In this document: positions 26,939 through 35,599 of the stretch, piece after piece
How the letters are laid out: every line of letters starts with the position of its first letter
Position numbering within the stretch: position 1 is the stretch's first letter
Assembly (NCBI GenBank): GCA_003248965.1
Contig: QFQU01000003.1
Location: 62,001 to 126,000, forward strand
Direction of reading: 5' to 3'
DNA from: Brevundimonas sp.
GTDB lineage: Bacteria; Pseudomonadota; Alphaproteobacteria; Caulobacterales; Caulobacteraceae
Length of the DNA stretch: 64,000 bases
Program-made: the position numbers and the translations under genes
Notes under the pieces: generated by a model
Told to the model about the DNA's origin: nothing
Seen by the model: the letters and a program-made list of their open reading frames with translations, nothing else
Database searches by the model: none

Positions 26939-27513
26939 CAGCGCCCCTCCGCGCGCGGCTTCAGGCCGTCAAGGACGATCGCCCGCGTGCGCAGGGACAC
27001 GGCCTGACGCTCGGCCGCGTCGGCGCCCTGGAACCCGGCGCCCAGCAGGGTGGCGATCAGACGAATGTCCATCGGCCGCAAATCCTCCCGCACCAGACCG
27101 GCGGCCTGGGCCCGCTTCAGCGACGCGGCGCCCGCCTCCATCAAGCTCTGCCGCAGGGGGGTAAGCGCATCCGGCGACCGCACGTTCCGCACGACGCCGG
27201 CCAGTCCTGCATTGCGCACCATGTCCTCAGCCAGCCGGTCCAGAAACCAGAAGAAGGCCTGCGGATCATCGCCCTGTTCGGCGGTGCGCCGACCCAGGTC
27301 CGCGACGTCGGCTTCCAGAACCGCCAGAGCCAGTTCCGTCCGGTCTGAGAAGTGCCGATACAGGGTGCCGCGCCCCACCCCGGCCCGCTCGGCGATCAGA
27401 TCCAGCGGCGCATCCAGCCCCTGGTCGGCGAAGACCGCGCGCGCGGCCTCCAGCACCGCCGCCCGGTTCAGAGCAGCATCCTTGCGGACAGGTTTTTCGG
27501 CAGGGCGCGTCAT
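26938..27513 (-). CDS. TetR-family regulator of the EmrAB-like operon
   Basis: 191 residues from ATG 27513. ALNRAAVLEAARAVFADQGLDAPLDLIAERAGVGRGTLYRHFSDRTELALAVL is the helix-turn-helix domain, and the C-terminal part is of the SbtR-like type (PDALTPLRQSLMEAGAASLKRA). First gene of the operon, overlapping the exporter start. The promoter region holds a 20-bp near-palindrome, expected operator for autorepression. The frame extends upstream to 27660 but that part lies over the operator and the neighbouring GNAT gene and lacks support. No clear ribosome site is visible at 27513. Confidence 0.88.
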   Translation of the reverse strand: MTRPAEKPVRKDAALNRAAVLEAARAVFADQGLDAPLDLIAERAGVGRGTLYRHFSDRTELALAVLEADVADLGRRTAEQGDDPQAFFWFLDRLAEDMVRNAGLAGVVRNVRSPDALTPLRQSLMEAGAASLKRAQAAGLVREDLRPMDIRLIATLLGAGFQGADAAERQAVSLRTRAIVLDGLKPRAEGR

Positions 27514-27526
27514 GGTGAGGCGCGTA

Positions 27527-27546
27527 AATGGACACGACTGTCCGTT
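27527..27546. promoter_or_regulatory. Putative TetR operator
   Basis: AATGGACACGACTGTCCGTT: arms AATGGACA and TGTCCGTT with a 4-nt centre, 7 of 8 positions paired. It lies 14-33 nt upstream of the TetR start and just after the GNAT stop. Confidence 0.6.
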
Positions 27547-27559
27547 TTGCAAGGGGCGG

Positions 27560-28066
27560 CTAAAGCGCTTTTTCCAGCACCACGAAATCCAGCTCGGGCC
27601 GCGGCGGATCGACGGGGAAGGGGCGGGTTTCGCCGGTGGGGGCGTAACCGCGTCGTTCATACCAGGCGATCAACTCGGTCCGGCGGTGGATGACCGTCAT
27701 CTCCATGCGGCGCGCGCCGAAACGCGCGACCGCTTCGCTTTCGGCGGCCGCGAGCAAACGACGGCCGAGGCCGGACGCCTGCAAGGTCGGCTCGACCGTC
27801 AGCATGCCGAGATAGGCCAGGTCGTCGCCGGCGCGGGCGACCTGGACGCAGCCGATCAGCGCGCCGTCGCGATGGGCCAGCAGGATGACCCGGTCGGGAT
27901 CGGCGATCAGGGACGCCAGCTCCGACGCGCTGGTGCGATCATCGAACAGCAGGTCGGCCTCATGCGTCCAGCCGGCCTTGGCGGTGTCGCCGCGATAGGC
28001 GCGCTCGATCAGCGGATGCAGCGCGGCGACATCGTCGGACGTCGCCGCGCGGACGGCGATGTCCAT
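27560..28066 (-). CDS. GNAT-family N-acetyltransferase
   Basis: 168 residues. VRAATSDDVAALHPLIERAYRG opens the GNAT fold, and LGMLTVEPTLQASGLGRRLLAAAE is the acetyl-CoA binding motif A (V-x-P-x-x-Q-x-x-G-x-G/R). IAWYERRGYAPTGETRPFP is motif B. It transfers an acetyl group from acetyl-CoA to an unknown amine. ATG shares one base with the stop of the S46 peptidase gene upstream (TGATG), so it is co-translated with that peptidase; modification of released peptides or amino acids is only a guess. Confidence 0.87.
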   Translation of the reverse strand: MDIAVRAATSDDVAALHPLIERAYRGDTAKAGWTHEADLLFDDRTSASELASLIADPDRVILLAHRDGALIGCVQVARAGDDLAYLGMLTVEPTLQASGLGRRLLAAAESEAVARFGARRMEMTVIHRRTELIAWYERRGYAPTGETRPFPVDPPRPELDFVVLEKAL

Positions 28067-30144
28067 CACCGGCTGACGCCCAGCTCCGCCAGCAGATGAT
28101 CCATCCCATAGACGTCGCGCAGGGCCACGGTGACGGCCTGGGTGGTGACGATCACGCTGCGGTTGGTGTTGCGGTCGTAGCCATAGGCGTTGCGCTGGGT
28201 CAGGACGGTGGAATCGAAGTTGGCCCCGATGATCTCGCCCCGGGCGTTGACGGCGGGCGAGCCGGACGAGCCGCCGATGGTGTCGGTCGAGACGGCCATG
28301 TCCATCACCGCGTTCGGATCGATCCGGTCCCTGGCGGCCATCAGTTTGGGCGCGACCTTGAACGGCTCGGCGCCCGTCGCGCGGTCCCACAGGCCGGCGA
28401 AGGTGGTGAAGGCGCCGAACCGCTGGCCCGGCACGTCGGAGCCCTCGACCTTGCCATAGGTCAGGCGCAGGGTGCCGGTCGCGTCGGGATAGACGGCGTC
28501 GCCATAGGCGGCGAAGCGGGCGGCGGCCAACTGTTCGGAGGCGCGGTCGGTCGGGGCCTTGACCTTGTTCTCCCACTCGGCGCGAACGGCGCGGGCGTCG
28601 GCGTCGATAGACAGCACATACTGGATCATCGGATCGTCGGAGGCCTGAACCGCCGCCAGACCGCCGGTCCACAGGGCGCGGCGCGCCGCCGGATCGGCCA
28701 GTCTGGTGCCGGAAACGACGCGGGCCGACAGCTGTTCGGGGCTTTCCTTGCCCAGCAGGGTGCGGACGTGCGGGCTGTCGACCGTCAGCCATTCGCGGGT
28801 CTTGGACAGCCACCATTCCAGCCGGATCTGCTCCAGTTCGGGGTAGGTGGGCTTTTCGGCGAACAGGCCGGCTTCGACGCCGGGCAGGCGGCTGTCGGCG
28901 AACTCGGCCAGACGCTGATCCGAGGGCTTGGCCCGCTCCTGCGCGCCGCGCACGATGGCCTTGGCCCACTGAAACAGCTGCGAGCCGCCCGCCACCGAGG
29001 TCGTGCCCATGGCCGTGCCGCCTTCCAGTAGGGCGGTCGGGGCGTAGAGTTCGCGGGCCAGCGGCTGGACGGCCTTCAGCGCCTCCCAGGGGTTCGGACC
29101 GCTGGCGTCGGCGGCGGCGTAGCGCTGCATGAAGTCGGCCTCGGCCGCCGCCTTGGTCTGCATGAAACCGGCGTCGGTCAGGGCGCGCATCCGGCCCAGA
29201 CCGCGCTTGTAGGTGTTCTCCACGCCCACGATGGGGTCCATGGCGATGAAGGCCTGATCCTCGCCTTCCTCGGCATAGCGGATCAGACGCCCGCGCAACT
29301 CAGAAGCAATAAGTTGGTCCAGCGGCAGGACCACGTCGCGGATGGTGGCCAGCTGATCCATCGTCAGCAGGCGCTGGGTCGCGCCGGGATTGCCCGAGAC
29401 GAACACGGCCTCGCCCTCGGTCGGCTTGTCGGCGTTCCAGACGAAATGGGTCGGCGTCTCGACCGGCTTGCCGTCCTCGTACAGGCGGATGAAGGCCGCA
29501 TCGATGGCGAAGCGCGGGAAGGAGAAGTTGTCCAGATCGCCGCCGAAGGTCGCGGCGCGGTCTTCCGGCGCCCAGGCCAGGCGCACATCGCTGTATTTGC
29601 GGTATTTGTAGAGTTTGAACTGGCCGCCCCGATACAGGCTGACGACCTGGCAGCGGATCTTGGGATCGTTCCCGCAGGCTTCGGTCTCGATCCGCCCGGC
29701 CTCGGCCTCGCGCGCCTGGGTGAAGGCCTGGCCGTCAAGCCCTTCTCCGGCCTTGTGCATCCCCTCGGTGACGTCGGAGATGTCGGTCAGGATCTCGGCC
29801 GTGGCGCCGGGGCATTTGCGTTCTTCCTCGCGTGTCTTGGGCGTAAAGCCCGTCTCGCCATACTGCTGTTGCGGCGTGGACAGGTTGGCCACGCAGGTGG
29901 CGACGCAGTGGTTGTTGGTCATCACCAGACCCTGGCCCGACACCACGCCCGCCGAACAGCCGCCGAACTTCACCGACGACAGCCGCACCCGATCCAGGAA
30001 GGCCTGATCGATATTGGTCCCCAGTGTCCGGTTGGCGCGGGCGATGGGGAAGTTGTCGTAGGTCCACATGCCTTCCTCAGCGCTGGCCGAGGTGGCGGCG
30101 GCGAAAGTGAGAACGGCGGCGGAGGCGAGGAGAAGAGGGCGCAT
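28066..30144 (-). CDS. S46-family dipeptidyl-peptidase, variant specificity residue
   Basis: 692 residues with a signal peptide (1-22, SASA). S46 hallmarks: EGMWTYDNFP at the mature N-terminus that binds the substrate amino end, TNNHC with catalytic His79, and GGSSGSP with nucleophile Ser627. The family (DPP7/DPP11) removes dipeptides from periplasmic peptides. Eighteen residues past the nucleophile, where DPP11 has Arg and DPP7 Gly, this copy has Ser645, so its P1 preference may differ. AGGAG 6 nt before ATG 30144 fixes the start. It is followed by the GNAT gene (TGATG) and lies 171 nt downstream of a paralogue. Confidence 0.92.
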   Translation of the reverse strand: MRPLLLASAAVLTFAAATSASAEEGMWTYDNFPIARANRTLGTNIDQAFLDRVRLSSVKFGGCSAGVVSGQGLVMTNNHCVATCVANLSTPQQQYGETGFTPKTREEERKCPGATAEILTDISDVTEGMHKAGEGLDGQAFTQAREAEAGRIETEACGNDPKIRCQVVSLYRGGQFKLYKYRKYSDVRLAWAPEDRAATFGGDLDNFSFPRFAIDAAFIRLYEDGKPVETPTHFVWNADKPTEGEAVFVSGNPGATQRLLTMDQLATIRDVVLPLDQLIASELRGRLIRYAEEGEDQAFIAMDPIVGVENTYKRGLGRMRALTDAGFMQTKAAAEADFMQRYAAADASGPNPWEALKAVQPLARELYAPTALLEGGTAMGTTSVAGGSQLFQWAKAIVRGAQERAKPSDQRLAEFADSRLPGVEAGLFAEKPTYPELEQIRLEWWLSKTREWLTVDSPHVRTLLGKESPEQLSARVVSGTRLADPAARRALWTGGLAAVQASDDPMIQYVLSIDADARAVRAEWENKVKAPTDRASEQLAAARFAAYGDAVYPDATGTLRLTYGKVEGSDVPGQRFGAFTTFAGLWDRATGAEPFKVAPKLMAARDRIDPNAVMDMAVSTDTIGGSSGSPAVNARGEIIGANFDSTVLTQRNAYGYDRNTNRSVIVTTQAVTVALRDVYGMDHLLAELGVSR

Positions 30145-30158
30145 GGAAAACTCCTGAA

Positions 30159-30307
30159 CCTTCTCCCTTCGGGGGAGAAGGTGGGCCCAAAGGGCTCGGA
30201 TGAGGGGGCTCTGTCCGCATTCAGAACGGAAAAAGGGGGCCTGGGTCAACCAGCCCCCTCATCCATCTGGCTCGCGCGAGCCGCCTTCTCCCCCGGAGGA
30301 GAGAAGG
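30159..30307. repeat. Intergenic palindromic repeat (REP/rhizobial-type) between S46 genes
   Basis: About 150 bp that can fold end to end. Outer arms CCTTCTCCC… and …GGAGAGAAGG each carry a local hairpin (CTTCTCCC-TTCG-GGGGAGAAG on the left), and inner arms TGAGGGGGCT (30201-30210) and AGCCCCCTCA (30252-30261) are perfect complements. The CCTTCTCCC…GGAGAAGG with CCCCTCATCC wording is a well-known dispersed intergenic palindrome in Caulobacter and rhizobia. It may act as transcript stabiliser or terminator between the tandem peptidase genes. Confidence 0.8.
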
Positions 30308-30315
30308 GCGTTCGA

Positions 30316-32409
30316 TCAGCGACGCACGCCCAATTCGCGCAGCAGGCGCGGCTGGTTGTAGACGTTGCGGAGGGCCTCGGTGATGGCGGCGGTCGAGACC
30401 GTCACCGTGCGGTTCAGTTCGGGGTCGTAGCCGAAGCTGCCGCCCAGCGAGTGGATGTTGCCGTCGAAAGCGGCGCCGATGACTTCGCCCTTAGCGTTGA
30501 TCACGGGCGAGCCCGAGTTGCCGCCGATGATGTCGTTGGTCGAGACGAAGTCATAGACGGTCGCCTTGTCCACCTTGTTCTCGGCCGCCAGCCAGTCGGT
30601 CGCCGCATTGAACGGCTCGGCGCCGGTGTTCCGCTCATACAGACCGCCGATGTGGGTGAAGGGCTCCACCGTCACGCCGCGATAGGTCCAGCCCTTCACC
30701 TGGCCATAGGACAGGCGCAGCGAGAATGTCGCGTCGGGGTAGATGTTGGTCCCGTAAACCGCGAAACGGGCCTGGGCGATCTTTTCGCCGGCGCGGCTGG
30801 TCGGGCCGGACACGGCCGATTCCCACTGGGTGCGTACGGCTTGAGCCGCATCGTCATTGGCTAGGACGAACTGGATCAGCGGATCGCCCGAGGCGGCCAG
30901 TTGCTCCGGCGTCATGGCCAGGGCCTGGGCGCGGAACGCCGGATCGGCCAGGCGCGTGCCGTCGACCAGACGCTCGGCGATCTGTTCGGGGCTTTCCTTG
31001 CCCAGTAGGGCCTTCACGTTCGCATTGTCGACCGTCAGATATTCGCGCGTCTTTGACAGCCAGAAGTCCAGGAAGACCTTTTCCAGGTCGGTCGAGATCG
31101 GCGTCTCGGTCGCCAGACGACGGCCCAGGGCGGCGATGTCGGCGTCGGAATAGCCGGCGCGACGTTCGGCGACCGGCTTGGCCCGTTCCTTGGAGGCGCG
31201 CACGATGGACTTGGCGTAGCTGTACAGCTGTGAACGCTGGCCGGCGGCGGCTTCAAGCTGGCGGTAGGGCAGATAGAGGTCGCGCTGGGCGGTCGAGACA
31301 CGCTCCAGATCGGCCCAGGGATCCCCGATGCGCTGGGCCAGGGCCGGGTCGGCGGCGACGCGCTGACGCAGTTCCTGCTCCTCGCGGCGCTTGGTGGCCA
31401 TGAAGGCGGGGTCGGTCAGGGCGCCTTCCTGGCCGTAATAGACCTTGAAGCTGTTCTCCAGGCCGAACAGCGGATCGACGGTGACGCGCTTGGCCTCTTC
31501 GCCCGTGGTGGAATACTCCAGCAGGCGGCCGCGCAGTTCGGACGACTGGATCAGGGTGATCGGAAGTTGCTGGTCGCGCAGGACTTCGAGCTGGGCCATC
31601 GTCAGCAGACGCTGGGTCGAGCCGGGGTTGCCGGCGACGAAGGTGACGTCGCCTTCCTTGGGCGCGTTCGGGTTCCAGGTCAGGTGGTTCGGCGTCGCGA
31701 CCGGCTTGCCGTCCTCGTAGATACGCAGGAAGCCCGCGTCCAGGGCGTAGCGCGGGAAGTTGAAATTGTCCGGGTCGCCGCCGAAGAAGGCCGCCTGGAA
31801 CTCGGGCGCGAAGACCAGGCGCACGTCGTCGTATTTGCGGAACTTGTAGCGCTTGTACTGGCCGCCGCGGTAGAAGCTGATGACCTGGCAGGTCAGCTTC
31901 TGGTCGTCGCCGCAGGTCTCCTTCTGGATCTTGTCGATCTCGGCGGCGCGGGCCTGGACGAAGGCGGCGCCTTCAAGGCCGGCGCCGGCGCCCGTGACGC
32001 GGTCGGTGACGTCGACGATGTCGGTCAGGATTTCGGCCGTCTGGCCGGGGCACTTCTTCTCTTCCTCGCGGGTGGCGGGCATCCAGCCGTTCTTGACGTA
32101 GTCGTTCTGGGCCGTGGACAGGTCCTGAACGCACGAGACGACGCAGTGGTGGTTGGTCAGGATCAGTCCTTCGCCCGACACCAGCGAGGCCGAGCAGCCC
32201 TGCAGGCGGACAGCGGCGTTGCGCACACGGTCCAGCCAGGCCTGATCGATATTGGTGCCATACTTCTCGTTCACCGTGGCGATGGGGAAGTTGTCGAAGG
32301 TCCACATGCCCTCGTCGGCGCGGGCGGAGGTCGCGGGCGCAGACAGGACGGCGGTGGCGGCGCCGAGCGCGGCCAGCGAGGCGGTGAGACGAAGCGAAGG
32401 CAAGGACAT
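30316..32409 (-). CDS. S46-family dipeptidyl-peptidase (DPP7-type)
   Basis: 697 residues with a signal peptide (about 1-30). DEGMWTFDNFP mature N-terminus, TNHHC with catalytic His88, GGNSGSP with nucleophile Ser632, and Gly650 at the specificity position, as in DPP7 enzymes that prefer hydrophobic P1 residues. Roughly similar in length and order to the paralogue downstream, so the pair likely arose by duplication and then diverged. The start ATG 32409 has no strong ribosome site; it is preferred because it gives a normal signal peptide. Function: periplasmic dipeptide release for amino-acid nutrition. Confidence 0.92.
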   Translation of the reverse strand: MSLPSLRLTASLAALGAATAVLSAPATSARADEGMWTFDNFPIATVNEKYGTNIDQAWLDRVRNAAVRLQGCSASLVSGEGLILTNHHCVVSCVQDLSTAQNDYVKNGWMPATREEEKKCPGQTAEILTDIVDVTDRVTGAGAGLEGAAFVQARAAEIDKIQKETCGDDQKLTCQVISFYRGGQYKRYKFRKYDDVRLVFAPEFQAAFFGGDPDNFNFPRYALDAGFLRIYEDGKPVATPNHLTWNPNAPKEGDVTFVAGNPGSTQRLLTMAQLEVLRDQQLPITLIQSSELRGRLLEYSTTGEEAKRVTVDPLFGLENSFKVYYGQEGALTDPAFMATKRREEQELRQRVAADPALAQRIGDPWADLERVSTAQRDLYLPYRQLEAAAGQRSQLYSYAKSIVRASKERAKPVAERRAGYSDADIAALGRRLATETPISTDLEKVFLDFWLSKTREYLTVDNANVKALLGKESPEQIAERLVDGTRLADPAFRAQALAMTPEQLAASGDPLIQFVLANDDAAQAVRTQWESAVSGPTSRAGEKIAQARFAVYGTNIYPDATFSLRLSYGQVKGWTYRGVTVEPFTHIGGLYERNTGAEPFNAATDWLAAENKVDKATVYDFVSTNDIIGGNSGSPVINAKGEVIGAAFDGNIHSLGGSFGYDPELNRTVTVSTAAITEALRNVYNQPRLLRELGVRR

Positions 32410-32623
32410 GACGGCGTGTTTCCCGGAGCGTGGGACGGCCTGTCCCATCTGTTATTTTGTAACTAACGCCGACGAAGGGCCGGCGCCAAGAGGCTCCATC
32501 GGCCTTAATCCCCTGCTTTCGAACCCGCAATGACTGCGGCTCACTAGCCTTACCCCGATTTAACTTGGCGGTGAGGGGGCGCACGGTCAGATAGGCGCAA
32601 GTACCGGGGGTTTATCGACGACG
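32410..32623. other. Divergent intergenic region, S46 peptidase / ABC exporter
   Basis: 214 bp with no plausible gene. It is expected to carry promoters in both directions; an AT-rich patch (TTATTTTGTAACTAA near 32450-32465) could belong to the peptidase promoter. I see no convincing palindrome or hexamer pair. Confidence 0.4.
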
Positions 32624-33796
32624 ATGTCGCTTGCGCTATCAACACTGCTGTTCGAGTGGCGCCGCTATATGGCGGCGGTCATGGCCCTGGCCCTCTCGGG
32701 CCTTCTGGTCCTGGCGATGACCGGCGTTTTCATCGGCATCGGCAAGGGATTCACCGCGGCGATCGAGCGATCACGCGCCGACGTGATCATCATGCAGCCC
32801 GGCGCGACTCAGTTGTTTGGCGGCTCGATGAGCGTGCCGAGCCGTTTCGTCCCGTTGGTCTACAACCATCCCGAGGTCGTCGAAGTTCGGGCGATGGAGA
32901 TCAACGGCGGCAATCTTCAGAATGTGCGCGAAGTCGATGCGACCATGAGTCAGGCGGATCGCGCCAAGCAGAAGGCGCCGCGGTCCAAGCAGGTGATGGT
33001 CAATGTCATCGATACGCAACTGGGATCGGTCACGATACCGATCGATTATTCCGACGAACTGGTTGAGGCGCTACGTCAACCCTACACCATAGCCGTGGAC
33101 GAGTCCGCCTTGGGCACCTTGGGCGTGAAGCTGGGCGACCGGGCGATCTACGCCGGCCAAACCGTTACGGTGGTCGGTGTTCTGCGCGGCTATCCCAACA
33201 TGATGCAGCCGACCATCGTAATGTCGCGCGACTCGCTACGGATGCTCGGGCAGTCGTGGGGCAATACGAACGGCGGTCCGCTGATGATCAAGCTGCGTGA
33301 CCCGGCCAAGGCCAAGGTCGTGGCGGCGCAGTTGAACACGATGGGCAACGGTCAGTGGAAGGCCTGGACGCGCCAGGAACTGGCCGACGCCAACGCCAAG
33401 TCGATGTTCGAGGAAGGCATTCTGGTTATCATCATCGGCGGCTGCGTCGTGCTGGGCGTCATCATCGGCGTGGCCATCACCTGGCAGACCTTGCGCGGCG
33501 CCATCATGGCTAACATCAAGGAGTTCGCGTCCCTGCGCGCCCTGGGCGTCAGCATGGGATCGCTGCGGCGGATCGTGCTGGAACTGAGCTTCTGGGTCGG
33601 CGTGGTCGGCGTGGGAGCGGCGATCATACTGACCTGGCTGTTGTCATTGCTGGCGATGATGGGGGCGGTGATCATCGCCCTGCCGTTGTCGCTGCTGATC
33701 ATCGTGGGCATCGGCCTGATCGCCATCGCCATGGTTTCCGGCCTGCTGTCGCTGGGCATCCTAAAGAACAGCCAACCGGCGGACCTGCTGCGATGA
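32624..33796 (+). CDS. ABC exporter permease (DevC/FtsX-MacB-like)
   Basis: 390 residues. One N-terminal membrane helix (about 17-40), a large periplasmic domain (about 45-260), then three helices (about 265-290, 320-345, 350-380). The tail EFASLRALGVSMGSLRRIVLELSFWVGVVGVG is the FtsX/DevC permease core. It lies in an operon with an ATPase (overlap ATGA) and a HlyD-type adaptor, the DevBCA arrangement that exports glycolipids or other hydrophobic compounds. Cargo here is unknown. No clear ribosome site before ATG. Confidence 0.88.
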   Translation: MSLALSTLLFEWRRYMAAVMALALSGLLVLAMTGVFIGIGKGFTAAIERSRADVIIMQPGATQLFGGSMSVPSRFVPLVYNHPEVVEVRAMEINGGNLQNVREVDATMSQADRAKQKAPRSKQVMVNVIDTQLGSVTIPIDYSDELVEALRQPYTIAVDESALGTLGVKLGDRAIYAGQTVTVVGVLRGYPNMMQPTIVMSRDSLRMLGQSWGNTNGGPLMIKLRDPAKAKVVAAQLNTMGNGQWKAWTRQELADANAKSMFEEGILVIIIGGCVVLGVIIGVAITWQTLRGAIMANIKEFASLRALGVSMGSLRRIVLELSFWVGVVGVGAAIILTWLLSLLAMMGAVIIALPLSLLIIVGIGLIAIAMVSGLLSLGILKNSQPADLLR

Positions 33797-34548
33797 ACGT
33801 TCATACAAAGGTTCACGGCAAGCACGGGGACTTCGCCATAGAGGCCAAGAGCCTGGTCAAGCGGTTCAAGTCCGGCAAGGCCTGGGTCGAGGTGCTGAAG
33901 GGTGTCGATTTCGATGCGCGCCACGGCGACCTGACCATGGTCATGGGGCCCTCCGGCTCGGGCAAATCCACCCTGATCGCCGCTTTGTCCGGCCTGCTGA
34001 AGCCTGAAGAGGGCCGGGTGGACGTGCTGGATGTCGACGACCTGTGGAAATTGTCGTCGGGCCGGATCGACAAGTTCCGGCTGGATAACTGCGGTTTCAT
34101 CTTTCAGGGCTTCAACCTGTTTCCCGCTCTGACCGCCCTGCAACAGGTCGAGACGGTGCTGAAGTTCCAGGGCCTGACGGCGGGCCAGGCCAAGAAGCGC
34201 GCCACCATCGCCCTGGAAGAGGTCGGCCTGGGCCATCGCCTGAATCAGAGGCCGGCGGCCCTGTCCGGCGGCGAGAAGCAGCGCGTCGCCATCGCCCGCG
34301 CCCTGGCCAAGGATCCCAAGATCCTGTTCGCCGACGAACCGACCTCCGCCCTGGATGGCGAAAACGGGCAGGTGGTCATCAAGCTGCTTCGCCGCGCCGC
34401 CACCGAACACGGCGCCGCCGTCATCTGCGTGACCCACGATCCCCGCCTGGAGGCCTGGGCCGACCGGGTCATCCATATCGAGGACGGCCGGATTCTGGAC
34501 GACCAGCGCCGTATTCCCGATCCCAACGCCATCCTGGCGGCCCACTGA
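33793..34548 (+). CDS. ABC exporter ATP-binding protein (DevA/LolD-like)
   Basis: 251 residues. Walker A GPSGSGKST, Q-loop FIFQGFNLFPALTALQQVE, signature LSGGEKQRVAIARAL, Walker B ILFADEPTSALDG and H-loop CVTHDPRLEAWADR are all present, so it should be an active ATPase. The LolD/MacB-type order fits an exporter driving the preceding permease. ATG lies inside the permease stop (ATGA). Confidence 0.94.
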   Translation: MNVHTKVHGKHGDFAIEAKSLVKRFKSGKAWVEVLKGVDFDARHGDLTMVMGPSGSGKSTLIAALSGLLKPEEGRVDVLDVDDLWKLSSGRIDKFRLDNCGFIFQGFNLFPALTALQQVETVLKFQGLTAGQAKKRATIALEEVGLGHRLNQRPAALSGGEKQRVAIARALAKDPKILFADEPTSALDGENGQVVIKLLRRAATEHGAAVICVTHDPRLEAWADRVIHIEDGRILDDQRRIPDPNAILAAH

Positions 34549-34582
34549 ACACCACGACGACATCCCTTAGGACGACACCTCC

Positions 34583-35596
34583 ATGCCCGGCTTCCTGAAG
34601 AAAAAACGCACCTGGATCGGCCTGCTGCTGGTCATCGTGCTGGCGGTCGGCTTCATGCTGTTCCAATCCGCCGCCAAGACCAGGAAGGCAGAGCAGGAGA
34701 AGGCGGCCGCAACCAAGGTCGAAAGCCCCTACGCCGCCATCGCCAACGGCAAGGTGGATGTCGAGGGCGGCATCATCCAGATCGCCGCGCGTCGCGGCGG
34801 GATCGTCCGCGAGGTTCTGGTGCAGGAGGGCGACCGGGTCACGGCCGGTCAGATCCTGGCCCGTCAGGAAGACGATGAAGCGCGTCTGGCGGTCCAGGCC
34901 GCCGCCGCCGCCGTCAGCCAGGCCGAAAGCCAACTGGCCCAGATCCGCGTCGATATCCGCACCGCCCAGCGCGAGCAGGAGCGCCTGCAGAAGCTGGTCG
35001 CCACCAATTTCGTCGCCGCCCAACGCATGGACCAGGCCCAGGACGCCGTCGCCACCGCTCAAGCCCGCCTGGGCTCCCAGATTGCGGCGGTCCAGACTGC
35101 GCGCGCCCAACTGGACCAGGCTCGCTACAATCAGGAACTGACGGTCATCCGCGCCCCGACCAACGGCCGGATCGTGCGCCGCTACGCCAATCCCGGCGCT
35201 GGCGCATCGACCCTGAACGTCTCCAACATGTTCGACCTGGAGCCGGACGCGCCGCGTATCGTCCGCGCCGAGGTGGTGGAAAGCGACCTGCCCAACCTGC
35301 GCGACGGCCAGGCCGTCGAGATCAGCCCCGAGGGCGACTCCACCAAGGTCTATATCGGTTCGGTGCTCCGCCGCGCCGCCGTTTTCGGCGCCCGCAAACT
35401 GGCCTCCGACGATCCGTCGCAACGCACCGACGAGCGGGTGGTGGAAGTCGTCGCCTCGGCGGGCGACGCGCCCCTGTTGATCGGTCAGCGCGTGCTGGTC
35501 AAGTTCATGAAGCCTGGCGAAACCGCCGGCGCCAAACGCCCCGTCCAGGCCGGCGTCCCCGCCAGCCAGGCCATGCGTCCGGCGGGCCAGAAGTAG
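34583..35596 (+). CDS. HlyD-family adaptor of the ABC exporter (DevB-like)
   Basis: 337 residues. Single membrane anchor (about 9-24, WIGLLLVIVLAVGFMLF), first lipoyl half IIQIAARRGGIVREVLVQEGDRVTAGQILAR, coiled coil (about 105-175), second half VIRAPTNGRIVRRYANPGAGAS, then beta-barrel. It bridges the permease to an outer-membrane channel, which is not encoded in this operon and is presumably shared. Lies 34 nt after the ATPase and ends 3 nt before the convergent LysR stop. Confidence 0.9.
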   Translation: MPGFLKKKRTWIGLLLVIVLAVGFMLFQSAAKTRKAEQEKAAATKVESPYAAIANGKVDVEGGIIQIAARRGGIVREVLVQEGDRVTAGQILARQEDDEARLAVQAAAAAVSQAESQLAQIRVDIRTAQREQERLQKLVATNFVAAQRMDQAQDAVATAQARLGSQIAAVQTARAQLDQARYNQELTVIRAPTNGRIVRRYANPGAGASTLNVSNMFDLEPDAPRIVRAEVVESDLPNLRDGQAVEISPEGDSTKVYIGSVLRRAAVFGARKLASDDPSQRTDERVVEVVASAGDAPLLIGQRVLVKFMKPGETAGAKRPVQAGVPASQAMRPAGQK

Positions 35597-35599
35597 GGT

